A DNA stretch of 40,320 nt, taken from positions 1 to 40,320 of IMG/VR virus record IMGVR_UViG_3300044981_000286. One strand, 5' to 3'. Under the pieces are notes generated by a model. The model was given only the letters and a program-made list of their open reading frames with translations, made no database searches and had not been told where the DNA came from. The stretch is from a virus. The position numbers were made by a program, and so were the translations under genes. This document shows, one piece after another, positions 22,173 through 30,512 of the stretch. Positions within the stretch are counted from its first letter, which is position 1, and every line of letters begins with the position of its first letter.

Positions 22173-24578
22173 ATGGTTCAGATTTTAGACAGAGAGCCGT
22201 CATTTGGAGAGTTGTTTTCAAAACAATTAGGAGCTGGCCTAACCTCTGGGTTGCAACAGGGAATGAATCTCTATTCACAAGTTCAAAAACAAAAATTTAA
22301 AGATCAACTTGCTCTACAAAAAAAGATTGGAAAGATAAGGCCAGAAGTAAAGTCCTTTTTATCTTTATACGATAAAAATAAAGCATTTGACCCTCAAATG
22401 ATCGAAGCTCTAGAAACGGGGGCCCATAACTATCTGGAACAGGGATTAGAGCCTTCTGAAGCCGTAAAGGTCGCCTATAATGACATATTGTCTTCTGCGA
22501 AAACTTCCCAGGAAAAGGAGCCTGGTTTTGCTGAAAAACATGGATTTAAACGTACACCTGGATTAGCGGAAAAATTGGGCATAGTGTCTCCGGAGGGATT
22601 GGGAGAAGATATAAAGACTGGGATTAAGAAGGGCATTCGTCCTCTTGTCGGTGTTGCTGATTTTCCTTTGCAACTGGCCAAACGAGGCAATTATTTAGGA
22701 AGGGGAAATTTCAAAAGTCTCTTAGATTACTATGATGAGGCAACAGAGGGAAAAGGCGCTCCTACAAATGCGGTAGAAAGAATAGCACAAGGTTACCCAT
22801 TAGGCGTTGCTGGTCTTGCTGGAGAGTACGCTGTAGAGGCGGCTGAATCAGCGGGGCTTCCCGAATCTGTTCAAGAAGCCGCGGGCATTGTTACTATGAT
22901 TTTAGCTCATAGGGCCAAATTTCCCGCTTTAAAAGAGGTCTTTTCTAAATCTGAAAAAGTGGCTAGTAAAACAGGACAGCCACAGGAAAAAGTTCTTCAA
23001 GAGGCCGCAGTAAAATCTGGCGCTGATTTAGAAAAAGCGGCTGCCGGTGATGCAAGTGAAGCTGCAAAAATCAAGTCGGTATTAACAGACACAGAAAAGT
23101 CCATCGCTTCTAAGGTCGAATCAGTCGATAAAAAAGTGTTCGATGTGAAACAGGCGGCAAAGGAAAGAGAAGTATTTGGCGCCAAACTTCCCGAAAGTCC
23201 TCTGGAAGAATATCAAAATATTCGCGCAAGAGAGCTAGGAAAAGAGGCATCTAAACGTCCTGAGACATTGGCCAGGGAAAGAGAAACCAGAGAGAGATTG
23301 GCTCCTGAGGAGTCTCGTTTATATAATGAGCTTAGAGGCCAAAGAGAAGAGCTTGTCAGAATGGAGCAGGCTTTAAGGAAGTCTTCTGGAGAAGCAACGG
23401 ACAGGATCGGCGTATTGCGAGACTATCAAGTTAAAAAGCTAAACGAGACAACTGAAAGATTAAAAGATATTCAGTATGAAATGAAATATGGAAGACCACG
23501 TCCTAGTGAAGCAGAGATAAGCGCTCAGATTCAAAAAAGCATTAAAGAGTTTGAGGATGGGATTCTAAACCCGACAGAAAAGACCGAAAAGGCTGTCGCT
23601 AGGCAACTTGAACTGGACAAAGAATATCTCGATAGAGCCAAAAAATTGATAGAGAGGGGAGAGCTTCCCGGGGAGATTCGGCCTGATACTTTTATAAAAA
23701 TGAAGCAGAAGTATTTGGATGGATATAAGGCAGCCATGAAAAAGGCTCGTGATGAAATAAGTCAATTAAAAGGCGAGGCTGATGTTGCTTCTAAACGAAA
23801 AATCGAAACAAATAGAGAATTGATTAATAGACTTGGAAATAGAATAAAGCGCCTAGAAGCTGATATCGTCAACCAAACAGATAATATCAAGGCGATGAGG
23901 GCGCTCGAACGGCCCTCTGGCGCATTTTACAAGACGCAAATAAATTCTTTAAGAAAAGACAACGCTCTCTTTAAGGGAGATTTATTTAAACAGATCAAGG
24001 TCAAAGGAAAAGAAGAGTTTAAGACTCATCAGGTTGCTCAAAAAAGGCTAAAGGATTCGAATGCTGGAAAAAAGGTGGCGGAGTCTCCTACAAAAGAAAA
24101 TATTCAAGAAGCTACAAAAGAGACGGGAAAGCCGGAAAGCAAGCTGATGGAAGCTTGGAAGACGACTAAAGAGGAAATAAAAGCGATTGATGAAAAAGTG
24201 AAGTCTGGAACGGTGAACCCAAATACAGAAAATAAACTTTTAAAAAGATTGAAGCGCGTCGCGGTTTATACCGGAGGGGGATTTGTAGCCGGGCTTGTCG
24301 AAGGATTGATGGAAGAAGTCTTTAAGGCAAATCTGGATGCAGGTACTTGGAGAGCTTTAGCGATGGTTGTAGGTGTTGGCACTGCTGGAACGGCGACTAA
24401 AGGAAGAAAACTTGTCCATAATATTTTTGATAAAATTCAGGCCAAGGAACTTGTCAAGCATCAGGGCAATCCAAGCGAATGGAACAAGTATGTTGCTAAC
24501 ATGCAAAAGGAATATGGTTCGGCTAAAGCAAAAAGGGTTGTGAATATGGCCGAAGGGCTAAGATCTAAAAGGGACTAA
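22173..24578 (+). CDS. Large internal virion / ejection protein (801 aa)
   Basis: 801 residues. The N-terminal region is helical with small hydrophobic patches (residues 1-240). A very long charged coiled coil follows (about 280-680, e.g. EEYQNIRARELGKEASKRPE, with many K/E heptads). A C-terminal hydrophobic zone has two candidate membrane helices (about 695-712, VAVYTGGGFVAGLVEGLM, and 722-738, WRALAMVVGVGTAGTA). It resembles podoviral ejection proteins that form a conduit through the envelope. No lytic transglycosylase motif was seen. AAGGAAGC precedes the start. Confidence 0.6.
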   Translation: MVQILDREPSFGELFSKQLGAGLTSGLQQGMNLYSQVQKQKFKDQLALQKKIGKIRPEVKSFLSLYDKNKAFDPQMIEALETGAHNYLEQGLEPSEAVKVAYNDILSSAKTSQEKEPGFAEKHGFKRTPGLAEKLGIVSPEGLGEDIKTGIKKGIRPLVGVADFPLQLAKRGNYLGRGNFKSLLDYYDEATEGKGAPTNAVERIAQGYPLGVAGLAGEYAVEAAESAGLPESVQEAAGIVTMILAHRAKFPALKEVFSKSEKVASKTGQPQEKVLQEAAVKSGADLEKAAAGDASEAAKIKSVLTDTEKSIASKVESVDKKVFDVKQAAKEREVFGAKLPESPLEEYQNIRARELGKEASKRPETLARERETRERLAPEESRLYNELRGQREELVRMEQALRKSSGEATDRIGVLRDYQVKKLNETTERLKDIQYEMKYGRPRPSEAEISAQIQKSIKEFEDGILNPTEKTEKAVARQLELDKEYLDRAKKLIERGELPGEIRPDTFIKMKQKYLDGYKAAMKKARDEISQLKGEADVASKRKIETNRELINRLGNRIKRLEADIVNQTDNIKAMRALERPSGAFYKTQINSLRKDNALFKGDLFKQIKVKGKEEFKTHQVAQKRLKDSNAGKKVAESPTKENIQEATKETGKPESKLMEAWKTTKEEIKAIDEKVKSGTVNPNTENKLLKRLKRVAVYTGGGFVAGLVEGLMEEVFKANLDAGTWRALAMVVGVGTAGTATKGRKLVHNIFDKIQAKELVKHQGNPSEWNKYVANMQKEYGSAKAKRVVNMAEGLRSKRD

Positions 24579-24647
24579 TTCTGTCCTATTTGTTCTTTTC
24601 TAATGAGTCTACCTTTAATTTGTGGATATTTTCGGTTTTTCCATTGG

Positions 24648-24869
24648 TTAATCACTTATTATTGAACCAATAAAACAGGCTGCTCCATAGATCCCTATTG
24701 GATATGCAATAATTGTAACCATCAGTTCAATGATTGGATGAAGTCCGCCAAATGCAAAGCTGATTCCTCCAATTAGACACGCAACAAATAGCAGGAGCGC
24801 CATGCATACGCACCAGTGCTCAAAAAACATCCTGGATTTTGTTTTTTTTGTGTAACAATTTTCGTTCAT
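24648..24869 (-). CDS. Two-TM membrane protein (73 aa)
   Basis: 73 residues with two membrane helices (about 21-41, VCMALLLFVACLIGGISFAF, and 46-70, IIELMVTIIAYPIGIYGAAC) and a basic N-terminus. The topology and size are holin-like. It lies at the end of an overlapping minus-strand operon of membrane and coiled-coil proteins, with no endolysin next to it, so it could also be a moron membrane protein. Its start overlaps the microgene at 24820 by 50 nt. Confidence 0.6.
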   Translation of the reverse strand: MNENCYTKKTKSRMFFEHWCVCMALLLFVACLIGGISFAFGGLHPIIELMVTIIAYPIGIYGAACFIGSIISD

Positions 24870-24984
24870 AATTATTCTCCTTGTATATGGAATTTAAATA
24901 ATCTATAACTTCCTCATAAGTTGGATCTCTTTCTAGTTTTACAGATAAGTATTCTTCAGTGTCAAAAAACAGAGCGTCTGTCAT
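24820..24984 (-). CDS. Hypothetical microprotein (54 aa)
   Basis: 54 codons, MTDALFFDTEEYLSVKLERD ... NKIQDVF. Its ATG overlaps the stop of the 24981 gene (ATGA), and it contains the ribosome binding site of the next gene (AAGGAGAATAATT) in its body. This tight coupling in a minus-strand operon supports a real gene. No domain is visible. Confidence 0.55.
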   Translation of the reverse strand: MTDALFFDTEEYLSVKLERDPTYEEVIDYLNSIYKENNYERKLLHKKNKIQDVF

Positions 24985-25163
24985 GGATTTTCTGGTTTAT
25001 TAATAGCTAAATTTTCTGGCATGATTCCTTTCATAATTAAAATCGTTTCAATCCTAACGAGTCTTCGGTCTAAATCATTAAATTTTCCATTCATCCAAAT
25101 CATAGCGCCCAAGATTCCACCTAAGATCATCACTGTATCTGCGTGTTTTTTAAACCATTCCAT
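24981..25163 (-). CDS. Single-TM small protein (60 aa)
   Basis: 60 residues. MEWFKKHADTVMILGGILGA places a membrane helix at about 10-24, followed by FNDLDRRLVRIETILIMKG. The plan (MEW start, TM, then RRLxxIE) is like the DFHxRL family at 1755, 9426 and 34826, but DFH is absent and the tail is proline-rich. It sits 1 nt after the larger coiled-coil membrane gene, with shared start/stop bases. Confidence 0.62.
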   Translation of the reverse strand: MEWFKKHADTVMILGGILGAMIWMNGKFNDLDRRLVRIETILIMKGIMPENLAINKPENP

Positions 25164-25648
25164 TATTTCCCCTTAATCTCCACTTTCTTCATTTTCCTGC
25201 GCTCCCACATCTTTTTCGCCGCATCGCTCCTAGCATTGTTCCCTTCAGTTGTAAACTCTGAAAAGAATATAAAGGCTTCCATAAAAGTTACTCTTTCTTT
25301 GATATCGGAAACGTCAACGTGAAGCTTTTCGAATTCTTCTTTGACTTCTTTTTTAAAGATAAGGAGTTCTCCTCCGACTTGAGAGATTTCAGACTTTAAT
25401 TCGTTTTTTAGCATTAAAATATCGGACTTCATCTCTGCTCTTAACGTTGACACATCTGACTTCAATTCGCTTCTCAAGCTTGACATGTCGGATTTCATTT
25501 CTCCTCTTAAATCAGAGACTTCTTTACCGATGAAGTTTATTTTTTCGACTATTTTTCCTGTTCTAAATACAAGAAAAAAAACAGTCCCTAAAAGTCCTAA
25601 AAGCCCGCCGGAACCTATTACAAGTTGCACGATTTCAAGAATAGTCAT
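25163..25648 (-). CDS. TM-anchored coiled-coil protein with 11-residue repeats
   Basis: 161 residues. One membrane helix lies at about 8-27 (VIGSGGLLGLLGTVFFLVF). Tandem 11-residue units follow: LRGEMKSDMSS, LRSELKSDVST, LRAEMKSDILM, LKNELKSEISQ (about residues 47-90). The rest is coiled coil to a basic end (KKMWERRKMKKVEIKGK). The repeats predict a rod on the cytoplasmic or periplasmic side. It is the first gene of the 25.6 to 24.6 kb minus-strand operon. It looks like a larger relative of the small TM coiled-coil morons. Function unknown. Confidence 0.65.
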   Translation of the reverse strand: MTILEIVQLVIGSGGLLGLLGTVFFLVFRTGKIVEKINFIGKEVSDLRGEMKSDMSSLRSELKSDVSTLRAEMKSDILMLKNELKSEISQVGGELLIFKKEVKEEFEKLHVDVSDIKERVTFMEAFIFFSEFTTEGNNARSDAAKKMWERRKMKKVEIKGK

Positions 25649-25723
25649 GATTCAGCCCCTTTTCTCCATGAATAATACCAAAGCCTTTCTTAATTTTGTA
25701 TCCTAAAAATTATTTGAACCCTT

Positions 25724-25763
25724 GTAGCGCACAAAAATACTTATAGGGTAAATTTTAATTTGA
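25724..25763 (+). promoter_or_regulatory. Late restart motif upstream of tail-fibre array
   Basis: TTGTAGCG (GTAGCG at 25724-25729) and TAAATTTTAATTTGA (25749-25763), with 25-nt spacing. TATAGGG at 25742 could be a -10-like element. It is the clearest example of the motif, just before the first of six tail-fibre genes and directly after a minus-strand operon. Confidence 0.58.
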
Positions 25764-25779
25764 TAGATAAGGAGTTTTT

Positions 25780-26502
25780 ATGCAGTTCCAACCAGGCTCT
25801 AATAACTACGCTGTCGCCGTAGGCTCAAATCCTCAGCACTTGATTCACCTCGATGTAAGGGCGCCGGCTACTACTGATATTCTCTACGCGGTGGGTACAG
25901 AATGGGTTGATACTGTAGGTAATGCAGTATATTTTCTGACCTCTTTCTCAAATTCCGGAAATACTACTACAGCTAACTGGGTGTCATCTGGCGGTGGTTC
26001 TACTGAAGTATCCACTTTGACTGGGGATAGTGGGACCGCAACACCAGCTGCCGGCAACATTAAGATTGCGGGTACAGCCAATCAAATCACGACGGCGGGT
26101 TCTGGTTCTACTGTAACACTGAGCATCCCTTCTGCATTTACAGCTCCAGGCTCCATCACCGCTACGACCAGTCTTACAGCCACATTAGGCAATATCACAG
26201 CAGCCAATGGAAACGTTGTCCTTGGTACAGCCGGAAACAAATTAAATAGCACGTCTGTTGGATCTACAACAGCTGCCGGAGCTAATTCCTTCGGAACAGT
26301 GGCTTTGGCATCAGGAACGGCAACAGTTGCAACGACAGCCGTTACAGCCAACTCCATGATCTTTCTGACTTGTCAAGCACTGGGAACGGTGATCGTTCCT
26401 TCGGCTTTATGCGTTAGTGCAAAAACCGCAAGTACGAGCTTTGTAATTACAGCATCGCAAGCTACAGACACATCAACGATTGCATGGTTCATTGTCAACT
26501 AA
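25780..26502 (+). CDS. Tail fibre / adhesin protein 1 (240 aa)
   Basis: 240 residues, small-residue rich (Ala, Thr, Ser, Gly), with a tail-binding-like N-terminus containing GTEWVDTVGNAVYFLTSFSN and TTANWVSSGGGS. That pattern is found again at the start of the 27971 gene. A module LTGDSGTATPAAGNIKIAGT (about residues 80-99) recurs in later genes. The C-terminus is beta-repeat like. Probably a trimeric fibre. It is the first gene of the array, with an AAGGAGTTTTT ribosome binding site. Confidence 0.62.
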   Translation: MQFQPGSNNYAVAVGSNPQHLIHLDVRAPATTDILYAVGTEWVDTVGNAVYFLTSFSNSGNTTTANWVSSGGGSTEVSTLTGDSGTATPAAGNIKIAGTANQITTAGSGSTVTLSIPSAFTAPGSITATTSLTATLGNITAANGNVVLGTAGNKLNSTSVGSTTAAGANSFGTVALASGTATVATTAVTANSMIFLTCQALGTVIVPSALCVSAKTASTSFVITASQATDTSTIAWFIVN

Positions 26503-26511
26503 GGAGTAAAC

Positions 26512-26841
26512 ATGCCGGCTCTCTCAACAGTATTACTCCCAGATCCAATACGGAGCATCGATTCTTCTACTTTCACCGGCAGCTATCAGACAGTTGGAAC
26601 GCCACTTACTCATGGAGCGAGGATTGTAAAGTTCACCAACCTTTCTAATGTGGCGGTCACGCTCTCCTGGGATGGTGTTAATGCCCATGAAGTGCTGCCA
26701 GCTAACTCTTTTGTTCTCATCGACGTCTCCGGGGCAAAAGAGAATGCCCAATACATAGAAATCCAAATCGGCACCCAGTTTTACGCCTTAGGAAGCTCTG
26801 GAACAGGTCTTTTCTACATAAGCGTCTACTACGGGAGATAG
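26512..26841 (+). CDS. Small tail-associated protein (109 aa)
   Basis: 109 residues with a compact beta-sandwich look: FTGSYQTVGTPLTHGARIVK, then FTNLSNVAVTLSWDGVNAHE, then LPANSFVLIDVSGAKENAQY. No membrane segment. This order is common in small phage tail or baseplate attachment proteins. It has a good AAGGAGTAAAC site, sits 9 bp after the first fibre gene and is followed 6 bp later by the next, so it is an integral member of the array. Role by context. Confidence 0.55.
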   Translation: MPALSTVLLPDPIRSIDSSTFTGSYQTVGTPLTHGARIVKFTNLSNVAVTLSWDGVNAHEVLPANSFVLIDVSGAKENAQYIEIQIGTQFYALGSSGTGLFYISVYYGR

Positions 26842-26847
26842 CATCCC

Positions 26848-27354
26848 ATGAGTCAGGCCGGTGAAGTCAATATTGCAAGCGCGCCAGGTGTCATTGACTT
26901 CATTGAAGGCAATATGGGAGGTGCGGTACCGCCTAATGCATCCAACATTATTTTTCTCGTTGGCTCTGGCGATATTAGTGTTACTGGCAATCCTGGCACT
27001 AATACTTTAACGATATCGGCAACAGGCCTTCCTACCTGGAACAAGATCTCCGCTAATACGGCCTTAGTATCAAACATGGGCTATATCTGCACGGGAGGGG
27101 GAACTTTATCCCTATCTCTACCTGCAACATCGAATGTGGGAGACATCATTGAAGTGACTTTAGATGGGTCTACAGGATGGACAATTACCCAGGGAGCTGG
27201 GCAAAGCATAAAGCTAGGAAACGCTACCACGACCTCTGGAGTGGGGGGAAGTTTGACTTCAACCGCTCAAGGAGACTCAGTGCGCATGGTGTGCAGTGTA
27301 ACAAACTTACGATGGAACGTGCTGTCGAGCATGGGCAATCCAACGGTTGTATAA
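26848..27354 (+). CDS. Tail fibre module protein 2 (168 aa)
   Basis: 168 residues. The N-terminal 55 residues carry the recurring module (IEGNMGGAVPPNASNIIFLV, then GTNTLTISATG). The C-terminal ~95 residues (CTGGGTLSLSLPATSNVGDI ... NVLSSMGNPTVV) are a beta domain that is duplicated in the next gene, with the same ending. It is likely a stacking or receptor-binding segment. Confidence 0.6.
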   Translation: MSQAGEVNIASAPGVIDFIEGNMGGAVPPNASNIIFLVGSGDISVTGNPGTNTLTISATGLPTWNKISANTALVSNMGYICTGGGTLSLSLPATSNVGDIIEVTLDGSTGWTITQGAGQSIKLGNATTTSGVGGSLTSTAQGDSVRMVCSVTNLRWNVLSSMGNPTVV

Positions 27355-27369
27355 AAGAGGAAAATTTTT

Positions 27370-27969
27370 ATGGTGACTAACAACGCAATCAATTTAAGCG
27401 CAGCCGGAGTAGTAGGCTATGACGGAGCGGGAACTTTTAACGGAAACGCCGTAACTCAGCACTCTCTTCTTCTCGGCGGAGCAAATACTCATACTATTAA
27501 TAACTTGGGCGTCGCCACCAATGGGCAGCTTCCTATTGGCTCTACAGGAGCAGATCCTGTTCTTGCCACATTGACAGCTGGAACAGGGGTGACCATCACC
27601 AATGGAGCGGGGTCTATTACGCTCAACGCTAACGGCGCTGGGCTAACCTGGACAGACGTAACAGGCACCACTCAAGCGATGGCTGTTAATAATGGTTACA
27701 CTGCCAACAATGCCGGTGTTGTGACGCTTACTCTGCCGGCCACAGCTGCATACGGGACCGTTATGGCGGTTGTAGGCAAAGGAGCGGGAGGATGGAGTAT
27801 CGCCCAGAATAGTGGTCAGACGATCAATTTTGGATCGACCACTACCACATCGGGAACAGGCGGTTCTTTATCTTCTACTAAGCAATACGACGCTGTATTC
27901 ATTTTGTGCACTGTTGCCAATACAACCTTTACTGTCTATAGCTCCATTGGAAACTTAACCGTGGTATAG
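27370..27969 (+). CDS. Tail fibre module protein 3 (199 aa), paralogue of 26848 gene
   Basis: 199 residues. From about residue 98, the sequence GVVTLTLPATAAYGTVMAVV, then WSIAQNSGQTINFGSTTTTS, then VYSSIGNLTVV aligns along its length with the C-terminal domain of the preceding protein. The N-terminus (MVTNNAINLSAAGVVGYDGA) differs and resembles the start of the 29442 gene (MVTNN). This is a tandem duplication with divergence, as expected for host-range genes. Confidence 0.62.
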   Translation: MVTNNAINLSAAGVVGYDGAGTFNGNAVTQHSLLLGGANTHTINNLGVATNGQLPIGSTGADPVLATLTAGTGVTITNGAGSITLNANGAGLTWTDVTGTTQAMAVNNGYTANNAGVVTLTLPATAAYGTVMAVVGKGAGGWSIAQNSGQTINFGSTTTTSGTGGSLSSTKQYDAVFILCTVANTTFTVYSSIGNLTVV

Positions 27970-27970
27970 A

Positions 27971-29437
27971 GTGACATTTAATAATACGACGCCAGCCAAC
28001 TTCTTTGACACTTTAGCGACGGGACGTGCGAGCAGTAGCCCTTTCGTCGATATATTCACAGGTAGAGATCCCACTCCAAACGATGTGACATCAGCTACGT
28101 CTATTAATACTTATGCGATACAACAAAAATGGCTGAACACGGCAACCAACGAGCTTTGGGAATTAAAAAGCTTTTCGACATCGCAAGGGGTCACTACTGC
28201 GAATTGGATAAAGATTGGCGGGTCAAACAATACTGAAACGCTAACGGGCAATACCGGCGGCGCTGTTCCACCCACAGCTAACAATATCAATGTGGTCGGT
28301 GATGGTGTTTATATCACGACGGTGGGAACACCTGGAACATCCACGCTAACTATTGAGCCGGCCGGTGGCTTAACAACGCTTTATACTGAAAATACCGGCA
28401 CGGCTACCCCCATGGCAGGGAATTTGAACGTTGTTGGAACCGGTGGAATATCGACAACGGGCTCCGGCAATACGATCACCATCAGCGGGACTGGAACAGC
28501 AAGCTCCTTTGTAGTAGATGCTCATACAGCACCTGGCACTAATCCGGTCGTTCCAAGCGGTACAGGTCAAATCACGGTGACAGGCGGACAAGTAGCAGCC
28601 GGTACTACTGCAAATGTCATACGAACGGATTCACTAGCCGCCAATACTTATACAATACAAGTACAAAGATCGCAGGCTGTTGCAAGTTCCACCATTGGAG
28701 ACAATGGAGTAAGCCATTTTAACAGTGCAGAATTCACCGTCGACGCCAATGGCTTCGTGAGTATCATTGGCGGCCTTGGCTTTTCTAGCATCAAGAATCA
28801 AGTCTTTACCACATCAGGAACATACACACCGACCTCAGGCATGGTCTATTGCCAAATCGTAGCGCTTGGTGGTGGGGGCGCTGGTGGAGGCGCTAATGGA
28901 GGAGCCGGTCAAGTGTCTCTTGGAGGAGGCGGAGCTGCAGGAGAATATGCTGTAGGTATATTCAGTGCGGCAACCATCGGAGCTTCTCAGACTGTTACCA
29001 TAGGGGCTGCGGGAACGGGAGTGAGTGCTGCAAATGGAAACCCCGGTGGAAATACTAGTGTAGGAGCGCTTATCTCTGCCAATGGTGGCGGAGGAGGAAG
29101 CTTTGTGGCCTCATCGGCTGGCGTTCCCTTTCCTGCTGCGCAAGGTAACGGCGGTACTGGCGGTTCGGGAGGAGACTATAGGGCGCCTGGACAAAATGGA
29201 GACCTTTCCTGGGTTCTTACCGTGGGGGGAGCTACTTTTATCGGTGGAGGGGGAAATTCTCAACTTGGAGCTGGGGCGTTGAGTGGTTTTCCAGGAGGTG
29301 GACACGGAGGCGGTGCTGCCGCTTCCGGGTATGGGGCAGGTGGGGAAGGAACGGCCTCCACGGGTGGATCAGGAGCCTTGGCTGGTGGAAACGGAACCGC
29401 CGGCATCGTGATAGTTCAAGAATTTATAATAGCGTGA
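27971..29437 (+). CDS. Large tail fibre/adhesin with glycine-rich tip (488 aa)
   Basis: 488 residues. A tail-attachment-like N-terminus (WLNTATNELWELKSFSTSQG, about 54-73) is followed by two copies of the recurring module (LTGNTGGAVPPTANNINVVG; TENTGTATPMAGNLNVVGTG). A beta-rich middle follows, and then a glycine-rich C-terminal domain from about residue 275 (TSGTYTPTSGMVYCQIVALG, then GGGGAGGGANGGAGQ) with many poly-Gly turns. Such Gly-rich tips are receptor-binding surfaces in other phages. It starts at GTG right after the upstream TAG. Its tip is duplicated in the next gene, with exact 32-bp and 26-bp DNA identities. Confidence 0.68.
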   Translation: MTFNNTTPANFFDTLATGRASSSPFVDIFTGRDPTPNDVTSATSINTYAIQQKWLNTATNELWELKSFSTSQGVTTANWIKIGGSNNTETLTGNTGGAVPPTANNINVVGDGVYITTVGTPGTSTLTIEPAGGLTTLYTENTGTATPMAGNLNVVGTGGISTTGSGNTITISGTGTASSFVVDAHTAPGTNPVVPSGTGQITVTGGQVAAGTTANVIRTDSLAANTYTIQVQRSQAVASSTIGDNGVSHFNSAEFTVDANGFVSIIGGLGFSSIKNQVFTTSGTYTPTSGMVYCQIVALGGGGAGGGANGGAGQVSLGGGGAAGEYAVGIFSAATIGASQTVTIGAAGTGVSAANGNPGGNTSVGALISANGGGGGSFVASSAGVPFPAAQGNGGTGGSGGDYRAPGQNGDLSWVLTVGGATFIGGGGNSQLGAGALSGFPGGGHGGGAAASGYGAGGEGTASTGGSGALAGGNGTAGIVIVQEFIIA

Positions 29438-29695
29438 TCTTATGGTGACAAACAATAGCTGCGATTATCAACCCACACAATACAATGTGCAGACTGGCGG
29501 AGCTAATGGAACGTTAAACAATGTGGCTCCAAGCACGTCAGGTTATGTTTTAACAAGCAATGGCGCTAGCTCTCAGCCTACTTTCCAAGCTGTCGGTGTT
29601 GCTGCCTTTTCCGTTAAACATCAAGTGTTCACGAGCTCGGGGACTTATACACCAACATCCGGAATGGTCTATTGCCAAATCGTAGCGCTTGGTGG
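28841..29695. repeat. Exact 32-bp repeat between two adhesin genes
   Basis: The 32 bases at 28841-28872 are identical to 29664-29695, encoding the same residues MVYCQIVALGG in both Gly-rich tips. A second exact 26-bp match joins 29057-29082 and 29883-29908. The spacing (about 825 bp) is constant, so the whole tip was duplicated. These identities could support recombination between the two genes. Confidence 0.85.
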
Positions 29696-30245
29696 CGGGG
29701 GAGCAGGTGGTGGCGGAGCTACCACGAGTGCCGGGCAGCTTTCAGTGGGCGGAGGTGGAGGGTCTGGAGAATATGCGGTGGGGATATTTTCCGCTGCAAC
29801 GATAGGTGCAAGTCAGACGGTCACTATAGGAACTGCTGGATCTGCCAATTCTGGAACGACTGGCGGCAACGGGGGGAATACCAGTGTAGGAGCGCTTATC
29901 TCTGCCAACGGTGGATCAGGGGGCCCGACAGCAGCAGCAGGCGCAAACGGAGACACGGTAGGCGGTGTCGGAGGGACAGGAGGGTCAGGTGGCGACTACA
30001 GGACACCAGGATCTCCGGGCGGAACCGGTGCTTTCTTGACTGGAAGTTTTAACTTTTCAGGGACGGGAGCTAGTAGTTTATTGGGCGCTGGAGGAATAAA
30101 TCTTGCTGGAACCGCCGCAGCAGGAAATGCCGGACTAGGTTATGGGGCTGGGGGAGGAGGCTCGCTTAATGGCTCTTCGTCAGCTGCGAGATCAGGAGGG
30201 GCTGGATCCGCCGGTGTCGTCGTCGTACTGGAATATATCACTTAA
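29442..30245 (+). CDS. Adhesin with glycine-rich tip (267 aa), tandem paralogue
   Basis: 267 residues. A short N-terminus (MVTNNSCDYQPTQYNVQTGG) is followed, from about residue 58, by the same Gly-rich tip as the preceding protein (TSSGTYTPTSGMVYCQIVAL; AVGIFSAATIGASQTVTIG; NTSVGALISANGG). It then diverges at the far end, which would be the receptor-contact zone. It lacks the attachment part of the longer paralogue. It might be an alternative tip, a chaperone-like adhesin that caps the fibre, or a donor for variation by recombination. Confidence 0.65.
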   Translation: MVTNNSCDYQPTQYNVQTGGANGTLNNVAPSTSGYVLTSNGASSQPTFQAVGVAAFSVKHQVFTSSGTYTPTSGMVYCQIVALGGGGAGGGGATTSAGQLSVGGGGGSGEYAVGIFSAATIGASQTVTIGTAGSANSGTTGGNGGNTSVGALISANGGSGGPTAAAGANGDTVGGVGGTGGSGGDYRTPGSPGGTGAFLTGSFNFSGTGASSLLGAGGINLAGTAAAGNAGLGYGAGGGGSLNGSSSAARSGGAGSAGVVVVLEYIT

Positions 30246-30247
30246 AG

Positions 30248-30499
30248 TCAGCGGATATCGAATCCATAGAGACGGTATCTTATCTCATCTATCGTTAACT
30301 GAATACCTGTTCTAATTGGATCTTCGTAGTCACAATATTCTTGTAAAAGAGACTCAATTTTCTGCAATTCTCCGTTAGCCTCGCTTACCCTTTGACGTAC
30401 ACTATCAGGATCTTTTTCCCATATCGGTCCACCATAATCGATCTCTTGTCCGAAGGTGTATCCGAAAAAACAAACTAAAGGTATAACATATTTTATCAT
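30248..30499 (-). CDS. Small exported protein with signal peptide (83 aa)
   Basis: 83 residues. MIKYVIPLVCFFGYTFGQEI is a classic short signal peptide with a likely cut after TFG. The mature part is acidic and helical (EANGELQKIESLLQEYCDYE). It ends 2 bp from the last adhesin gene (converging) and starts 13 bp from the divergent lipoprotein gene at 30513. A periplasmic role is likely; function unknown. Confidence 0.62.
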   Translation of the reverse strand: MIKYVIPLVCFFGYTFGQEIDYGGPIWEKDPDSVRQRVSEANGELQKIESLLQEYCDYEDPIRTGIQLTIDEIRYRLYGFDIR

Positions 30500-30512
30500 T
30501 GGAGGGTCCTAT

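Noticed and set aside
26082-26357. Minus-strand frames of 60-90 codons over the adhesin genes (26082, 27489, 28370, 12031)
   Set aside because: They are rich in Val/Ala/Pro as antisense of Thr/Gly/Ala codons, lie wholly inside good plus-strand genes and lack ribosome binding sites.
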